Source: Ectopseudomonas alcaliphila (lineage in GTDB: Bacteria > Pseudomonadota > Gammaproteobacteria > Pseudomonadales > Pseudomonadaceae). From it: a DNA stretch of 64,000 nt. Location of the stretch: assembly GCF_900101755.1 (NCBI RefSeq), contig NZ_FNAE01000007.1, positions 1 to 64,000 on the forward strand, in the 5' to 3' direction. Position 1 is the first letter of the stretch. Every line of letters starts with the position of its first letter. A program made the position numbers and the translations under genes. The notes under the pieces were generated by a model. It saw nothing but the letters and a program-made list of their open reading frames with translations. It was not told the DNA's origin and did no database searches. Positions 1-8,791 of this stretch are shown here, one piece after another.

Positions 1-60
1 AGGAGCAAAGGCAAAGGCCAGACGCCGCCAATTCCAATTCCGCAAAGATTACGCAAGCTC

Positions 61-305
61 GCGACCTGGTCCCCTTCAGGAGGCCGAGTGGAGGTGTTGC
101 GTAGGGGAGCGAGCCGCATGGATGCGGCGAGATACCGACGGCGGCCCCGCTTAAAGGGCCAGGGATGGCCCTTGTAAGCCGGCCCCGGAGCAGCACCGGA
201 GCGAGGGAAGTTTCGCGTAGCGAAACCCGGATGTCGGGGTGCCCTTCTTTGGCACACCTTTCTTGGGCAAGCAAGAAAGGTGTGGCGCCCGTAAGGGGCG
301 CAACC
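61..305. repeat. Structured non-coding repeat, chain of hairpins
   Basis: The first 473 bases carry no convincing gene. Within them is a chain of inverted repeats: a small one at 114-127, one at 154-173 centred on GGGCCAGGGATGGCCC, one at 210-226 (GTTTCGC, 3-base loop, GCGAAAC), a perfect 13-bp stem at 253-265/272-284 with a 6-base loop, and one at 285-301 (GCGCCC/GGGCGC). From memory, similar blocks recur in many Pseudomonas genomes between genes, so I call it a dispersed repeat. Copy number cannot be judged from one window. It could also be the end of a longer structured RNA that begins outside the window. Confidence 0.55.
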
Positions 306-420
306 CAAACGCTCAGTACACGCGGTAATGGATAGTGCTAAGTCAGCAAGCGATGCGCACACAAACTTGCCAGTCCGGTGTCAACCCGCACTTTCCCCCA
401 AAAATATGCGAAGAACCATA

Positions 421-453
421 AAAAAACCGGCGCTCCTTACGGAGGCGCCGGCT
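421..453 (-). terminator. Rho-independent terminator of icmP
   Basis: Read on the minus strand, a GC-rich stem (GCCGGCGCCTCC pairing with GGAGCGCCGGT) with a short TAA-containing loop is followed by a run of six T. It lies about 20 bases after the icmP stop codon. Confidence 0.85.
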
Positions 454-473
454 TCTTCAGCCCACTACGTCGA

Positions 474-1811
474 TCAGAATTCGTGATCGGCGGTGTCCGG
501 GTTCAGATCGCTGATGCCCAGCTTGCCGGCAGCCTGCTCGATGGCGCCGGTCTGCTTGACCAGTGCGGCGATGGCGTCACGTACCAGTTGCTGGCCTTCG
601 GCGTTGCCTTCCGCGATCAGCTGGTCGAAGTGCACGTTGTTCTTCTCGGCGCTGTCGACCAGTGCCTGCAGCTTGGCTTCGGTTTCCTGCAGGTCGGCCT
701 TGAGCGTGGCATCGGCCTGGGCGTCGGCCTTGGCCACCAGCTCGGACAGGCTCGGGCCGGTCAGGGTGCTGCCGTCGACCTTCTTGTACTCGCCCAGGTA
801 GACGTTGCGAATGCCTTTGCCGTTGTAGAAGTGCGAGTTGTGGGTGTTGTCGCTGAAGCAGTCGTGCTCATCTTCGGTGGAGTTGGCTTCCAGCGCGACC
901 TTCATGCGCTCGCCAGCCAGTTCGCCGAGCGACAGGCTGCCCATGCCGAACAGCATCTTGCGCAGACCGTTCTCGGCCGACTCGGCAACCAGCTCGCTGC
1001 GGTAGTTGTCTTGCACGCCGTCCTTCCACTGTTCGACCATGTCATCCAGGTCGCTGACCAGCAGGTCGGTGGCCGCCTTGAGGAAGGCGCGGCGACGCTC
1101 GTTGTGGCCGCCGGTGGCGCCTTCGCCCACCACGTAGTCGGTGTAGGGACGCTCGCCGGCGCCCGGCTCGGTGCCGTTGAGGTCCTGGCCCCAGAGCAGG
1201 AATTCGATGGCGTGGTAGCCAGTGGCGACGTTGGCCTCGGAGCCGCCCAGCTCGTTCAGGCTGGCCAGCAGCTCGCCGGTGATTTCGCTGACGTCGATCT
1301 TGTCTTCACCGACCTGGATCTCGGTGTTGGCGATGATGTTGGCCTGCGCGCCCGGGTTGCCCAGTGCGTGCTGGTAGTCCTCGGCGACGTAGTCGATCAG
1401 GCCTTCGTCCAGCGGCCAGGCGTTGAGCTGACCTTCCCACTCGTCGACCACCGGGTTACCGAAGCGGAACACTTCGGTCTGCATGTAGGGCACGCGCGCG
1501 GCCAGCCAGGCTTCGCGGGCAGCGTTCAGGGTCGCTTCGCTGGGATCGGCGAGCAGCGCATCGATTGCGGTCTGCAGGGCCTTGCCGGTGCTGGCGGCAT
1601 CGCTGAATACGGCCAGTGCCAGGTCGGCGTAATGGTTGACCACCGCCTTTGCCGCAGCCTCGTCGATTTTCGCCGCAGTAGCTGGGGCTGCGCTCTCGGT
1701 AGCGGCAGCAGGCGCTGCTGCCTGGGTAGCGGGGGCTTTGTCTTCGCCACAGCCAGCGAGGGAAATGGCGATGGCCAGCAGGCTGGCGGAGGCCAGAGGC
1801 ATACGAATCAT
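474..1811 (-). CDS. icmP: Imelysin-family lipoprotein, IcmP-like
   Basis: A 445-residue secreted lipoprotein of the imelysin (peptidase M75) family. The N-terminus is a type II signal peptide with lipobox LAGC, so Cys20 should be lipidated. An Ala/Pro-rich linker follows (to about residue 50), then the helical imelysin domain. The family's GxHxxE signature is present as GYHAIEF. Length and the following lemA/bifA/sodB neighbours match P. aeruginosa IcmP (PA4370), described as an insulin-cleaving outer-membrane metalloprotein. Imelysins are now mostly regarded as periplasmic iron- or haem-uptake components related to EfeO, so the peptidase role is uncertain. A Fur-like box lies about 65 bases upstream, consistent with induction under iron starvation. 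A second imelysin sits at 37326-38387 with partner genes. Confidence 0.9.
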   Translation of the reverse strand: MIRMPLASASLLAIAISLAGCGEDKAPATQAAAPAAATESAAPATAAKIDEAAAKAVVNHYADLALAVFSDAASTGKALQTAIDALLADPSEATLNAAREAWLAARVPYMQTEVFRFGNPVVDEWEGQLNAWPLDEGLIDYVAEDYQHALGNPGAQANIIANTEIQVGEDKIDVSEITGELLASLNELGGSEANVATGYHAIEFLLWGQDLNGTEPGAGERPYTDYVVGEGATGGHNERRRAFLKAATDLLVSDLDDMVEQWKDGVQDNYRSELVAESAENGLRKMLFGMGSLSLGELAGERMKVALEANSTEDEHDCFSDNTHNSHFYNGKGIRNVYLGEYKKVDGSTLTGPSLSELVAKADAQADATLKADLQETEAKLQALVDSAEKNNVHFDQLIAEGNAEGQQLVRDAIAALVKQTGAIEQAAGKLGISDLNPDTADHEF

Positions 1812-1873
1812 GGCGGGGTCCTTTGCATGTACGAAATGGGGACGGTACTCAGAGGTACCTGAAAAACTGCGAC

Positions 1874-1896
1874 ATAATGCAAATGTTTCGCATTAT
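1874..1896 (-). promoter_or_regulatory. Fur box upstream of icmP
   Basis: ATAATGC and GCATTAT form a perfect 7-bp inverted repeat separated by nine bases. The inner 19-mer AATGCAAATGTTTCGCATT agrees with the Pseudomonas-style Fur sequence AATGAGAATGATTATCATT at 14 of 19 positions by my count. It lies between the divergent icmP (start 1811) and lemA (start 2002), closer to icmP. That is where an iron-responsive repressor site is expected. Confidence 0.7.
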
Positions 1897-2001
1897 GTGT
1901 AAAGGCCATTATTCGGCACTGTGCGGGATATCGCTGCCGAGCCACCTCGATGCCGTTAGAATGCCAGCACCCGATTCGCAGTTCTGCATGGAGAAAACTG
2001 C

Positions 2002-2574
2002 ATGAGCCTGACCGCCGTGATCATCATCGTTGTCCTCGTCCTGCTCTGCGCCTATGCGGTGTCGTTGTACAACGGCCTGGTACGCCTCAAGCATGGCGTG
2101 AGCAAGGCTTGGTCGAACATCGACGTGCTGCTCAAGCAACGGCACGACGAACTGCCCAAGCTGGTGGAAACCTGCAAGCAGTACATGCAGTACGAAGGCT
2201 CGACGCTGGAGCGAGTGATTGCAGCGCGCAGCGCCGTTGCCAGTGCTCGTGAGCAACATGATGTCGGCGCCCTGGGCAAAGCCGAGAGTGGTCTGCGCGC
2301 AGGCCTCGGTCAGCTCTTTGCCCTGGCGGAGAACTACCCTGAGCTGAAGGCCAACGACAGCTTCCAGCACCTGCAGCAGCGCATCAGTGGCCTGGAAAAC
2401 GGCATCGCCGACCGCCGCGAGCTGTACAACGAAGCGGTCAACCTCAACAACGTGCGCATCGAGCAGTTCCCCGACGTGATCATCGCGCGCATGTTCAACT
2501 TCCAGGCTGCCGAGCTGCTGGTGTTCAGCGAGGCGGAGAAAGCCGACGTAGACATGAAATCACTGTTCAACTGA
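2002..2574 (+). CDS. LemA family protein
   Basis: A 190-residue LemA-family protein: one N-terminal transmembrane segment (about residues 2-22) followed by a long helical domain with the typical family stretch YNGLVRLKHGVSKAWSNIDV. LemA proteins are widespread inner-membrane proteins with a soluble helical bundle; their biochemical role is unknown. The next gene (GIDE-domain protein) starts 10 bases after the stop, so the two are probably co-transcribed. LemA genes often pair with membrane proteins of this kind. The ATG at 2002 is preceded by GGAGAAAACTGC, a reasonable ribosome-binding site. Confidence 0.9.
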   Translation: MSLTAVIIIVVLVLLCAYAVSLYNGLVRLKHGVSKAWSNIDVLLKQRHDELPKLVETCKQYMQYEGSTLERVIAARSAVASAREQHDVGALGKAESGLRAGLGQLFALAENYPELKANDSFQHLQQRISGLENGIADRRELYNEAVNLNNVRIEQFPDVIIARMFNFQAAELLVFSEAEKADVDMKSLFN

Positions 2575-2584
2575 GAACCTGCCG

Positions 2585-3490
2585 ATGATGCAGGTCGACC
2601 CCTTCGGCTTCTTCTTTACGCTCACGTTCACCCTCGGCGCATGCCTGGGCGGCGCCTGGTGGTGCCTGCGACGTTGGTCGCAGGCGCGTCATCTGCTCGA
2701 CACGCCCACCTCGAAGATCCGCTCGGCGGCGCAGGGGTATGTCGAACTCTACGGTGTGCTCGAAGCGTTGCCGGACCTGCAGTTGCGCGGGCCGCTGACT
2801 GGCAAGCCCTGCCTGTGGTGGCGCTTTCGTATCGAGGAATATCGTTCCAGCGGCAAGAAGCGCAGCTGGCGGGTGATCGAGAGTGGCGCCAGTGACGCCT
2901 GGTTGCGCCTGGTCGATGGCACCGGCGAATGCCTGATCGACCCGCGTGGCGCCGAGATCCATACCGCGGTGCGTGAGGTTTGGGAGGGTAACTTGCGACA
3001 CCCGCTGGGTCCGGCCAAGAGCGGATTGTTCGGCTTTCTCACCAGCGGCCAGCGCTATCGCTACAGCGAGGAACGCTTTCATGTCGGCCAGCCGTTGTAC
3101 GCCATCGGTGATTTCCGTACCCGCGGCGCCGCGCAGCAGGGGTTCGACAGGCACGCCGCTCAGGGCGAAGTGATCCGTGAATGGAAGGGCGATTACGTTG
3201 GCCTGCTGCGGCGTTTCGACAGTGACGGCAACGGGGAGCTCGACGAGCAGGAATGGAATCGCGTGCGTCTCGCGGCGCAACTGGAAGCCGAAGATCGGCA
3301 CCGGCAAACGGCGTCCGAACCGGCGCGGCATCAGATGGCCAAGCCCAGTGAGCGGCAGCCGTTCATTCTCTCCAACAGCGGAGAGGACGAATTGGCCCGC
3401 AACTTCTACTGGCAGGCCGCTGGTGGCGCTGTGCTGTGCGTGGTTGGTGCGCTGGCCACCGCCTGGCTGTTGGGGGTGCAGAACTGGTGA
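2585..3490 (+). CDS. GIDE-domain membrane protein with EF-hand
   Basis: A 301-residue protein with an N-terminal transmembrane helix (about 8-28), a central region resembling the GIDE domain of the MUL1/GIDE mitochondrial E3 ligases (about 40-200, including GPLTGKPCLWWRFRIEEY), and a C-terminal transmembrane helix (about 275-296). Between the last two is a perfect EF-hand calcium loop, DSDGNGELDEQEW, at about residues 212-224. There is no RING finger, so ubiquitin ligase activity is not implied. It is coupled to lemA (10-base gap). GIDE-type proteins beside LemA recur in bacteria, which suggests one envelope complex of unknown function. The EF-hand suggests calcium binding on the soluble side. 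Confidence 0.75.
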   Translation: MMQVDPFGFFFTLTFTLGACLGGAWWCLRRWSQARHLLDTPTSKIRSAAQGYVELYGVLEALPDLQLRGPLTGKPCLWWRFRIEEYRSSGKKRSWRVIESGASDAWLRLVDGTGECLIDPRGAEIHTAVREVWEGNLRHPLGPAKSGLFGFLTSGQRYRYSEERFHVGQPLYAIGDFRTRGAAQQGFDRHAAQGEVIREWKGDYVGLLRRFDSDGNGELDEQEWNRVRLAAQLEAEDRHRQTASEPARHQMAKPSERQPFILSNSGEDELARNFYWQAAGGAVLCVVGALATAWLLGVQNW

Positions 3491-3511
3491 GCGGGTGTTC
3501 TGCGCTCGAAC

Positions 3512-3544
3512 AAAAACGCCGCGTCGAATCGCGGCGTTTTTTTT
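3512..3544. terminator. Bidirectional terminator between the lemA pair and bifA
   Basis: ACGCCGC and GCGGCGT form a 7-bp stem flanked by AAAAA on the left and TTTTTTTT on the right. It can therefore end transcription of the rightward lemA/GIDE pair and of the leftward bifA gene. Confidence 0.85.
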
Positions 3545-3555
3545 GGGGGTGACGC

Positions 3556-5610
3556 TCAGAGTGTCGCGGCTGAGCTCAGTCGTCGCGACTGCTTGAGGAA
3601 CAGGGTCAGCTCGCGTGCTGGCAGCGGCTTGCTGTACAGGTAGCCCTGACCCTCATGGCAGCCCTGGGCAATGATGTAGGCCTCCTGTTCGATGGTTTCC
3701 ACGCCTTCGGCGATGACCTGCATGCCCAGGCTCTTGCCCAGCTGGATGATGGCGCGAACGATGGTGGCGTCGTCTTCGTCTTCGAGCAGGTCCTGCACGA
3801 AGCTCTTGTCGATTTTGATCTTGTCCAGTGGCAGGCTCTTCAGATAGCTCAGTGACGAATAGCCGGTACCGAAGTCGTCGATGGCGATCAGCGCGCCGGA
3901 GCGGCGCAGGCTGAGCAGGTGCTGGGCGGCGGTGCTGATGTCTTCCATCAGGCCGGTTTCGGTGACTTCCAGCTCCAGGCTTTTGGGCGGCAGGCGGTAG
4001 ACCTGCATCAGGTTGTTGACCACGCGCGGCAGCTCGGCGTGGTGCAGCTGCACGGTGGACAGGTTGATGGCCATGCGCAGCTCGCTGAAGCCCTGATCGT
4101 GCCATTCACGCAGTTGGCGGCAGGTCTGGTCGAGAATCCATTCACCGATGGCAATGATGGTGCCGTTCTGCTCGGCCAGCGGGATGAACAGGTCCGGTGC
4201 TACCAAGCCATGTTGCGGATGCTGCCAGCGCAGCAGTGCCTCGACGCCGACCACCTGATGGTCGCGATAGTCTATCTGTGGCTGGTAGACCAGATGCAAC
4301 TGGTTCTGTGCCAGGGCATCGCGCAGATCCTTTTCCAGCTCACGACGGCGACGCATCTCGCTGTCGACGCTGGCGATGTAGAACTGGTAGCGATTGCGCG
4401 AACGACTCTTGGCCAGGGTCATGGTCTGCTCGGCTTTCTGCAGCAGCTTCTCGGTGCTGTCGCCGTCTTCCGGGAACAGGGTGATGCCGATGGTGGCACG
4501 CAGGCGCACTTCATGCTGATCGAGCAGGAACGGCTGCTCCAGATCGTCGAGCACGCTCTGCGCCAGTTCGGCGGCTTCGTAAGGTTGTTCGATGTCGGCT
4601 TGAACCAGGGCAAACTGGTCGCCGCCCAGACGGGCCAGAGCGCCGAGACGGCCGCTATGGCTGCGCAGGCGGTCGGACAGCGCGAGCAGCAACTGGTCGC
4701 CGCTCTGGTAACTGAATTGTTCGTTGATGCCCTTGAAGTCATCCAGGCCGACGCAGAGTACGGCGACGCGGCGCTGCAGGCGGCCGGCATCTTCGAGAAT
4801 CTGATCGAGTTGCTGTTGCAGTTGCTGGCGGTTGGGTAGGCCGGTGAGGAAGTCGTACTGAGCCATGCGCAGCAGGCTGTTTTCGGCTTCACGGCGTAGG
4901 TGGGTGTTGCGCTCGATGGAGGCCAGCAACTGGTTGGCGGTGTTGATCCACAGGCCCAGCTCGTTCTTCTCGTTGCCCTTGAGCATGGGCAGCTTGTGTT
5001 CGCTGGGGCGGTCGGGATTGATGTTGGTGAGGTGTTCGATGATCTTCGACAGCGGTTTGGTCAGCAGCCAGTGATAGACCAGATAGAGCACCAGACCCAT
5101 GGCCATGGCGCGCAGCACACCTGAGATGAAGATGATCACCGAGTTGGTGACGAAACTCTCGCCGTAAGGTGCCGTATCGAGGGTGATGTTGAGGTCGCCG
5201 TAATACTCGCTGTAAGGGCCGCGGCCGACCAGTTTGGTGGCGAACAGCTGCTCCTGACCGAGGATCGGGTCGGTCAGCCAGCGAGTGGGCATCTGCGCCA
5301 GATCGCGTGTTCGCTCGGCCAGCATGGGTTCGTTGGGGTGACCGATGGAGGCGTAGCGCACCGACTCGTGCTGGAACAGGCCCTCGATCACCTGCATGCC
5401 CATCTCGCGGTCCAGGCTGTATACCGCCTGAGTCGACGGGTCACGGAACATACCGAGGATGCGATGGGCATCGTTGGCTACCGCCTGACGTGTCTTGTAG
5501 GCGTCGAAGACGATCTGCGCACAACTCAATACCACCCCTACTACGAGTGCTGACAGCAGCACCACGCGGAGCAACTTGAGTGACAAGCTGTTTTTCAATT
5601 CCAGCTTCAA
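3556..5610 (-). CDS. bifA: c-di-GMP phosphodiesterase BifA
   Basis: An inner-membrane GGDEF-EAL protein of about 684 residues. It has two transmembrane helices bracketing a periplasmic sensor region (about 15-35 and 155-180), a HAMP-like segment, a GGDEF domain and a C-terminal EAL domain. The GGDEF motif is degenerate, GGDQF, which is diagnostic of BifA. The EAL domain keeps EALLRW, EVTETGLME and DDFGTGYSSL, so it should be an active phosphodiesterase that lowers c-di-GMP and favours swarming over biofilm. The neighbourhood (icmP and sodB nearby) matches PA4367. I prefer the TTG start at 5610 because AAGGA lies six bases upstream. An in-frame ATG at 5634 has no visible ribosome-binding site. 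Confidence 0.92.
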   Translation of the reverse strand: MKLELKNSLSLKLLRVVLLSALVVGVVLSCAQIVFDAYKTRQAVANDAHRILGMFRDPSTQAVYSLDREMGMQVIEGLFQHESVRYASIGHPNEPMLAERTRDLAQMPTRWLTDPILGQEQLFATKLVGRGPYSEYYGDLNITLDTAPYGESFVTNSVIIFISGVLRAMAMGLVLYLVYHWLLTKPLSKIIEHLTNINPDRPSEHKLPMLKGNEKNELGLWINTANQLLASIERNTHLRREAENSLLRMAQYDFLTGLPNRQQLQQQLDQILEDAGRLQRRVAVLCVGLDDFKGINEQFSYQSGDQLLLALSDRLRSHSGRLGALARLGGDQFALVQADIEQPYEAAELAQSVLDDLEQPFLLDQHEVRLRATIGITLFPEDGDSTEKLLQKAEQTMTLAKSRSRNRYQFYIASVDSEMRRRRELEKDLRDALAQNQLHLVYQPQIDYRDHQVVGVEALLRWQHPQHGLVAPDLFIPLAEQNGTIIAIGEWILDQTCRQLREWHDQGFSELRMAINLSTVQLHHAELPRVVNNLMQVYRLPPKSLELEVTETGLMEDISTAAQHLLSLRRSGALIAIDDFGTGYSSLSYLKSLPLDKIKIDKSFVQDLLEDEDDATIVRAIIQLGKSLGMQVIAEGVETIEQEAYIIAQGCHEGQGYLYSKPLPARELTLFLKQSRRLSSAATL

Positions 5611-5866
5611 AGGCAATTCCTTATGTCGATGCATGCAGCGTCAGTCAGACGAGAGTATTGGCAATCTAGCCCTGGCCGTCAAAGGGCCATCATGCCTGGT
5701 GGCACTATTTATCCCACAAGGAACGCTCCTGGTGCGAATCGCCGCTTCGAAGCCGACTCGCTGCTCTGTGTCGGTGCGATTGCGCCGTACTTGAGCGCCT
5801 TTGGTCATATTGACCGTTCATCGTCGTTGCGCCTTGTGACGCGCCATCTGCTGTCCGTTTCACGGC

Positions 5867-5881
5867 TGGCACAAGAGTTGC
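5867..5881 (+). promoter_or_regulatory. Sigma-54 (RpoN) promoter of the ammonium transporter
   Basis: TGGCAC, five bases (AAGAG), then TTGC: a perfect -24/-12 element. It predicts a transcript start about 20 bases before the amt start codon. RpoN promoters of this kind drive nitrogen-limitation genes under NtrC, which fits the downstream gene. I did not find a clear NtrC palindrome upstream. Confidence 0.85.
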
Positions 5882-5914
5882 GAAGGCCGGGCATCGACCA
5901 GGAGGGGACTCGTG

Positions 5915-7210
<1,296 letters not shown>

Positions 7211-7212
7211 GA

Positions 7213-7857
7213 ATGAGATTGAGCTTGCGTCGTCGCGCGATCTACACCGGCCTGGCCGGACATTTCTCGGACGAGGAGGTCTGGCCATTGCTGGCGCTGT
7301 GGGAGAACAAATACGCCGAGCAACCGCCGTTCGCTCTCAATGAATTTCTCGCCGAGGTGGTGCTGCGCACCGAGCGCAAGCTCGAACGCGCACGTCTGTA
7401 TCGCGAGCTGGTCGGCGCCCTGACGGGGCCGCCCTCGCAGCTGTTGCCTGACCCGGAGGCGCAACTGGCTGCTTGGCGCCAGGGACGCAATGAGGCCGTA
7501 AGGCAAGTGGCGACCCCGGATAGTGCCGCGCAAACGACCTTCCTGGTCCTGAACCAGGCTTTGCTGGAGCAACTAGATGGCGCTCAGCAGGCGGCGCTGA
7601 GGCGTTTTGCCGCCGGCAACCTGTCCGGTATGGGCGTGAGTTCGGAACTGTCGACGCGCTTGCGCATCTGGCTCGAGCAGGGCGGGAGCGACGGTATCGC
7701 CAGCCTAGGACTGGAGCAACTGCGCAAGCTGCTGAACCTGCTCTATATCGGGCTCTGCGAGTTTCTCGGGCCGGTACGTGCCGACCGCGTGCTGAGCCAG
7801 GCGGTCAGCCGAGTTGAGCAACAGGGGGTGGAGTTTTCACCGCGCCGGCTGCTCTAG
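7213..7857 (+). CDS. Conserved hypothetical protein coupled to amt
   Basis: A 214-residue soluble protein that I do not recognise. It is Leu/Arg/Glu-rich and looks all-helical, with no signal peptide, membrane segment or catalytic motif. ATG 7213 is chosen because GAGGGG at the end of amt sits at proper spacing; the upstream in-frame start would run into the amt coding region. The position two bases after the amt stop makes co-transcription and translational coupling from the sigma-54 promoter likely, so a nitrogen-related role is a reasonable guess, nothing more. Confidence 0.75.
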   Translation: MRLSLRRRAIYTGLAGHFSDEEVWPLLALWENKYAEQPPFALNEFLAEVVLRTERKLERARLYRELVGALTGPPSQLLPDPEAQLAAWRQGRNEAVRQVATPDSAAQTTFLVLNQALLEQLDGAQQAALRRFAAGNLSGMGVSSELSTRLRIWLEQGGSDGIASLGLEQLRKLLNLLYIGLCEFLGPVRADRVLSQAVSRVEQQGVEFSPRRLL

Positions 7858-7859
7858 CT

Positions 7860-7930
7860 GGCTGTTGAAAAACTACCTCGGCTTTGGCCTCCTGCATCCA
7901 TGCAGGCGTCGCCTGCGTTTTTCGACGGCC
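7860..7930. repeat. Palindromic intergenic repeat
   Basis: The ends GGCTGTTGAAAAAC and GTTTTTCGACGGCC are inverted copies (12 of 14). Inside are two smaller palindromes, CCTGCATCCATGCAGG (7891-7906) and GCAGGCGTCGCCTGC (7902-7916). It lies between two converging genes. From memory, similar blocks are dispersed in P. stutzeri/mendocina-type genomes; copy number cannot be checked here. Confidence 0.6.
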
Positions 7931-7954
7931 TGCTGAATGCCCGCGTCAGAAACG

Positions 7955-7982
7955 AAAAACCCGGCCATGAAGGCCGGGTTTT
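7955..7982 (-). terminator. Terminator of sodB
   Basis: CCCGGCC and GGCCGGG pair around a short loop, flanked by A-runs on the left and TTTT on the right. On the minus strand this is stem plus U-tract just after the sodB stop. It would also work for the rightward gene. Confidence 0.85.
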
Positions 7983-8001
7983 CGTATTACGGGGCTGTAA
8001 T

Positions 8002-8583
8002 TCAGGCCGCGTAGTTCTGGGCGACGAAGTCCCAGTTCACCAGGTTCCAGAACGCCTCGACGTACTTCGGACGCAGGTTGCGGTAGTCGATGTAGTAGGC
8101 GTGTTCCCAGACGTCGCAGGTCAGCAGCGGGGTGTCGCCGGAAGTCAGCGGGCAGCCGGCGCCGATGGTGCTGGCCAGAGCCAGGGAGCCGTCAGCTTTC
8201 TTCACCAGCCAGCCCCAGCCGGAACCGAAGGTACCGATGGAAACCTTGCTGAACTCTTCCTTGAACTTGTCGAAGGAACCGAAGGCCGCGTTGATGGCGT
8301 CAGCCAGAGCGCCAGTGGGCTGGCCACCGCCGTTCGGCGACAGGCAGTTCCAGTAGAAGGTGTGGTTCCACACCTGAGCGGCGTTGTTGAAGATGCCGCC
8401 CGAGGAAGTCTTGACGATTTCTTCCAGGCTCTTGCCTTCGAACTCGGTGCCCGGCACCAGGTTGTTCAGGTTCACGACGTAGGTGTTGTGGTGCTTGTCG
8501 TGGTGGAATTCGAGGGTCTCGGCGGAAATGTGCGGCTCGAGGGCATTCTTTTCGTAAGGCAGCGGCGGCAATTCAAAAGCCAT
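8002..8583 (-). CDS. sodB: Superoxide dismutase [Fe]
   Basis: A 193-residue cytoplasmic iron superoxide dismutase that converts superoxide to oxygen and hydrogen peroxide. The protein begins MAFELPPLPYEKNALEPHIS, as in other Pseudomonas SodB. The metal-site signature DVWEHAYYIDY is near residue 155, and FYWNCLSP with AQVWNHTF marks the iron type. Full length for the family. It is a single-gene unit: 208 bases without a gene upstream and its own terminator downstream. No Fur site was obvious upstream; iron control of sodB in pseudomonads usually acts through a small RNA. Confidence 0.96.
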   Translation of the reverse strand: MAFELPPLPYEKNALEPHISAETLEFHHDKHHNTYVVNLNNLVPGTEFEGKSLEEIVKTSSGGIFNNAAQVWNHTFYWNCLSPNGGGQPTGALADAINAAFGSFDKFKEEFSKVSIGTFGSGWGWLVKKADGSLALASTIGAGCPLTSGDTPLLTCDVWEHAYYIDYRNLRPKYVEAFWNLVNWDFVAQNYAA

Positions 8584-8791
8584 GGTCTATCTCCTACTCA
8601 GGTCGTGTGCGGTATGCGCAAGGCCGATCACGGGCGGCCTATAGGCGGCGTCGAGTTTGTACTCTTTGCGCCGCAGACTCGGGATCATAGCACCCGACCA
8701 CGGCCATAACCACGCAACATCTGTGTGGGAAAGCCGGTGCCAGGGCCTTTGCAGCATTGGGTTCGACAGCCGCAGGCGCCAGCAGTTGCCT

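Noticed and set aside
378..1862. A 494-codon open frame on the plus strand across icmP
   Set aside because: It is antisense to a full-length imelysin with a lipobox and GxHxxE motif; long antisense frames are expected in high-GC DNA.
5700..5866. NtrC palindrome before the ammonium transporter
   Set aside because: Several GGTGC words occur, but none forms a convincing GCACYA-N3-TGGTGC pair.
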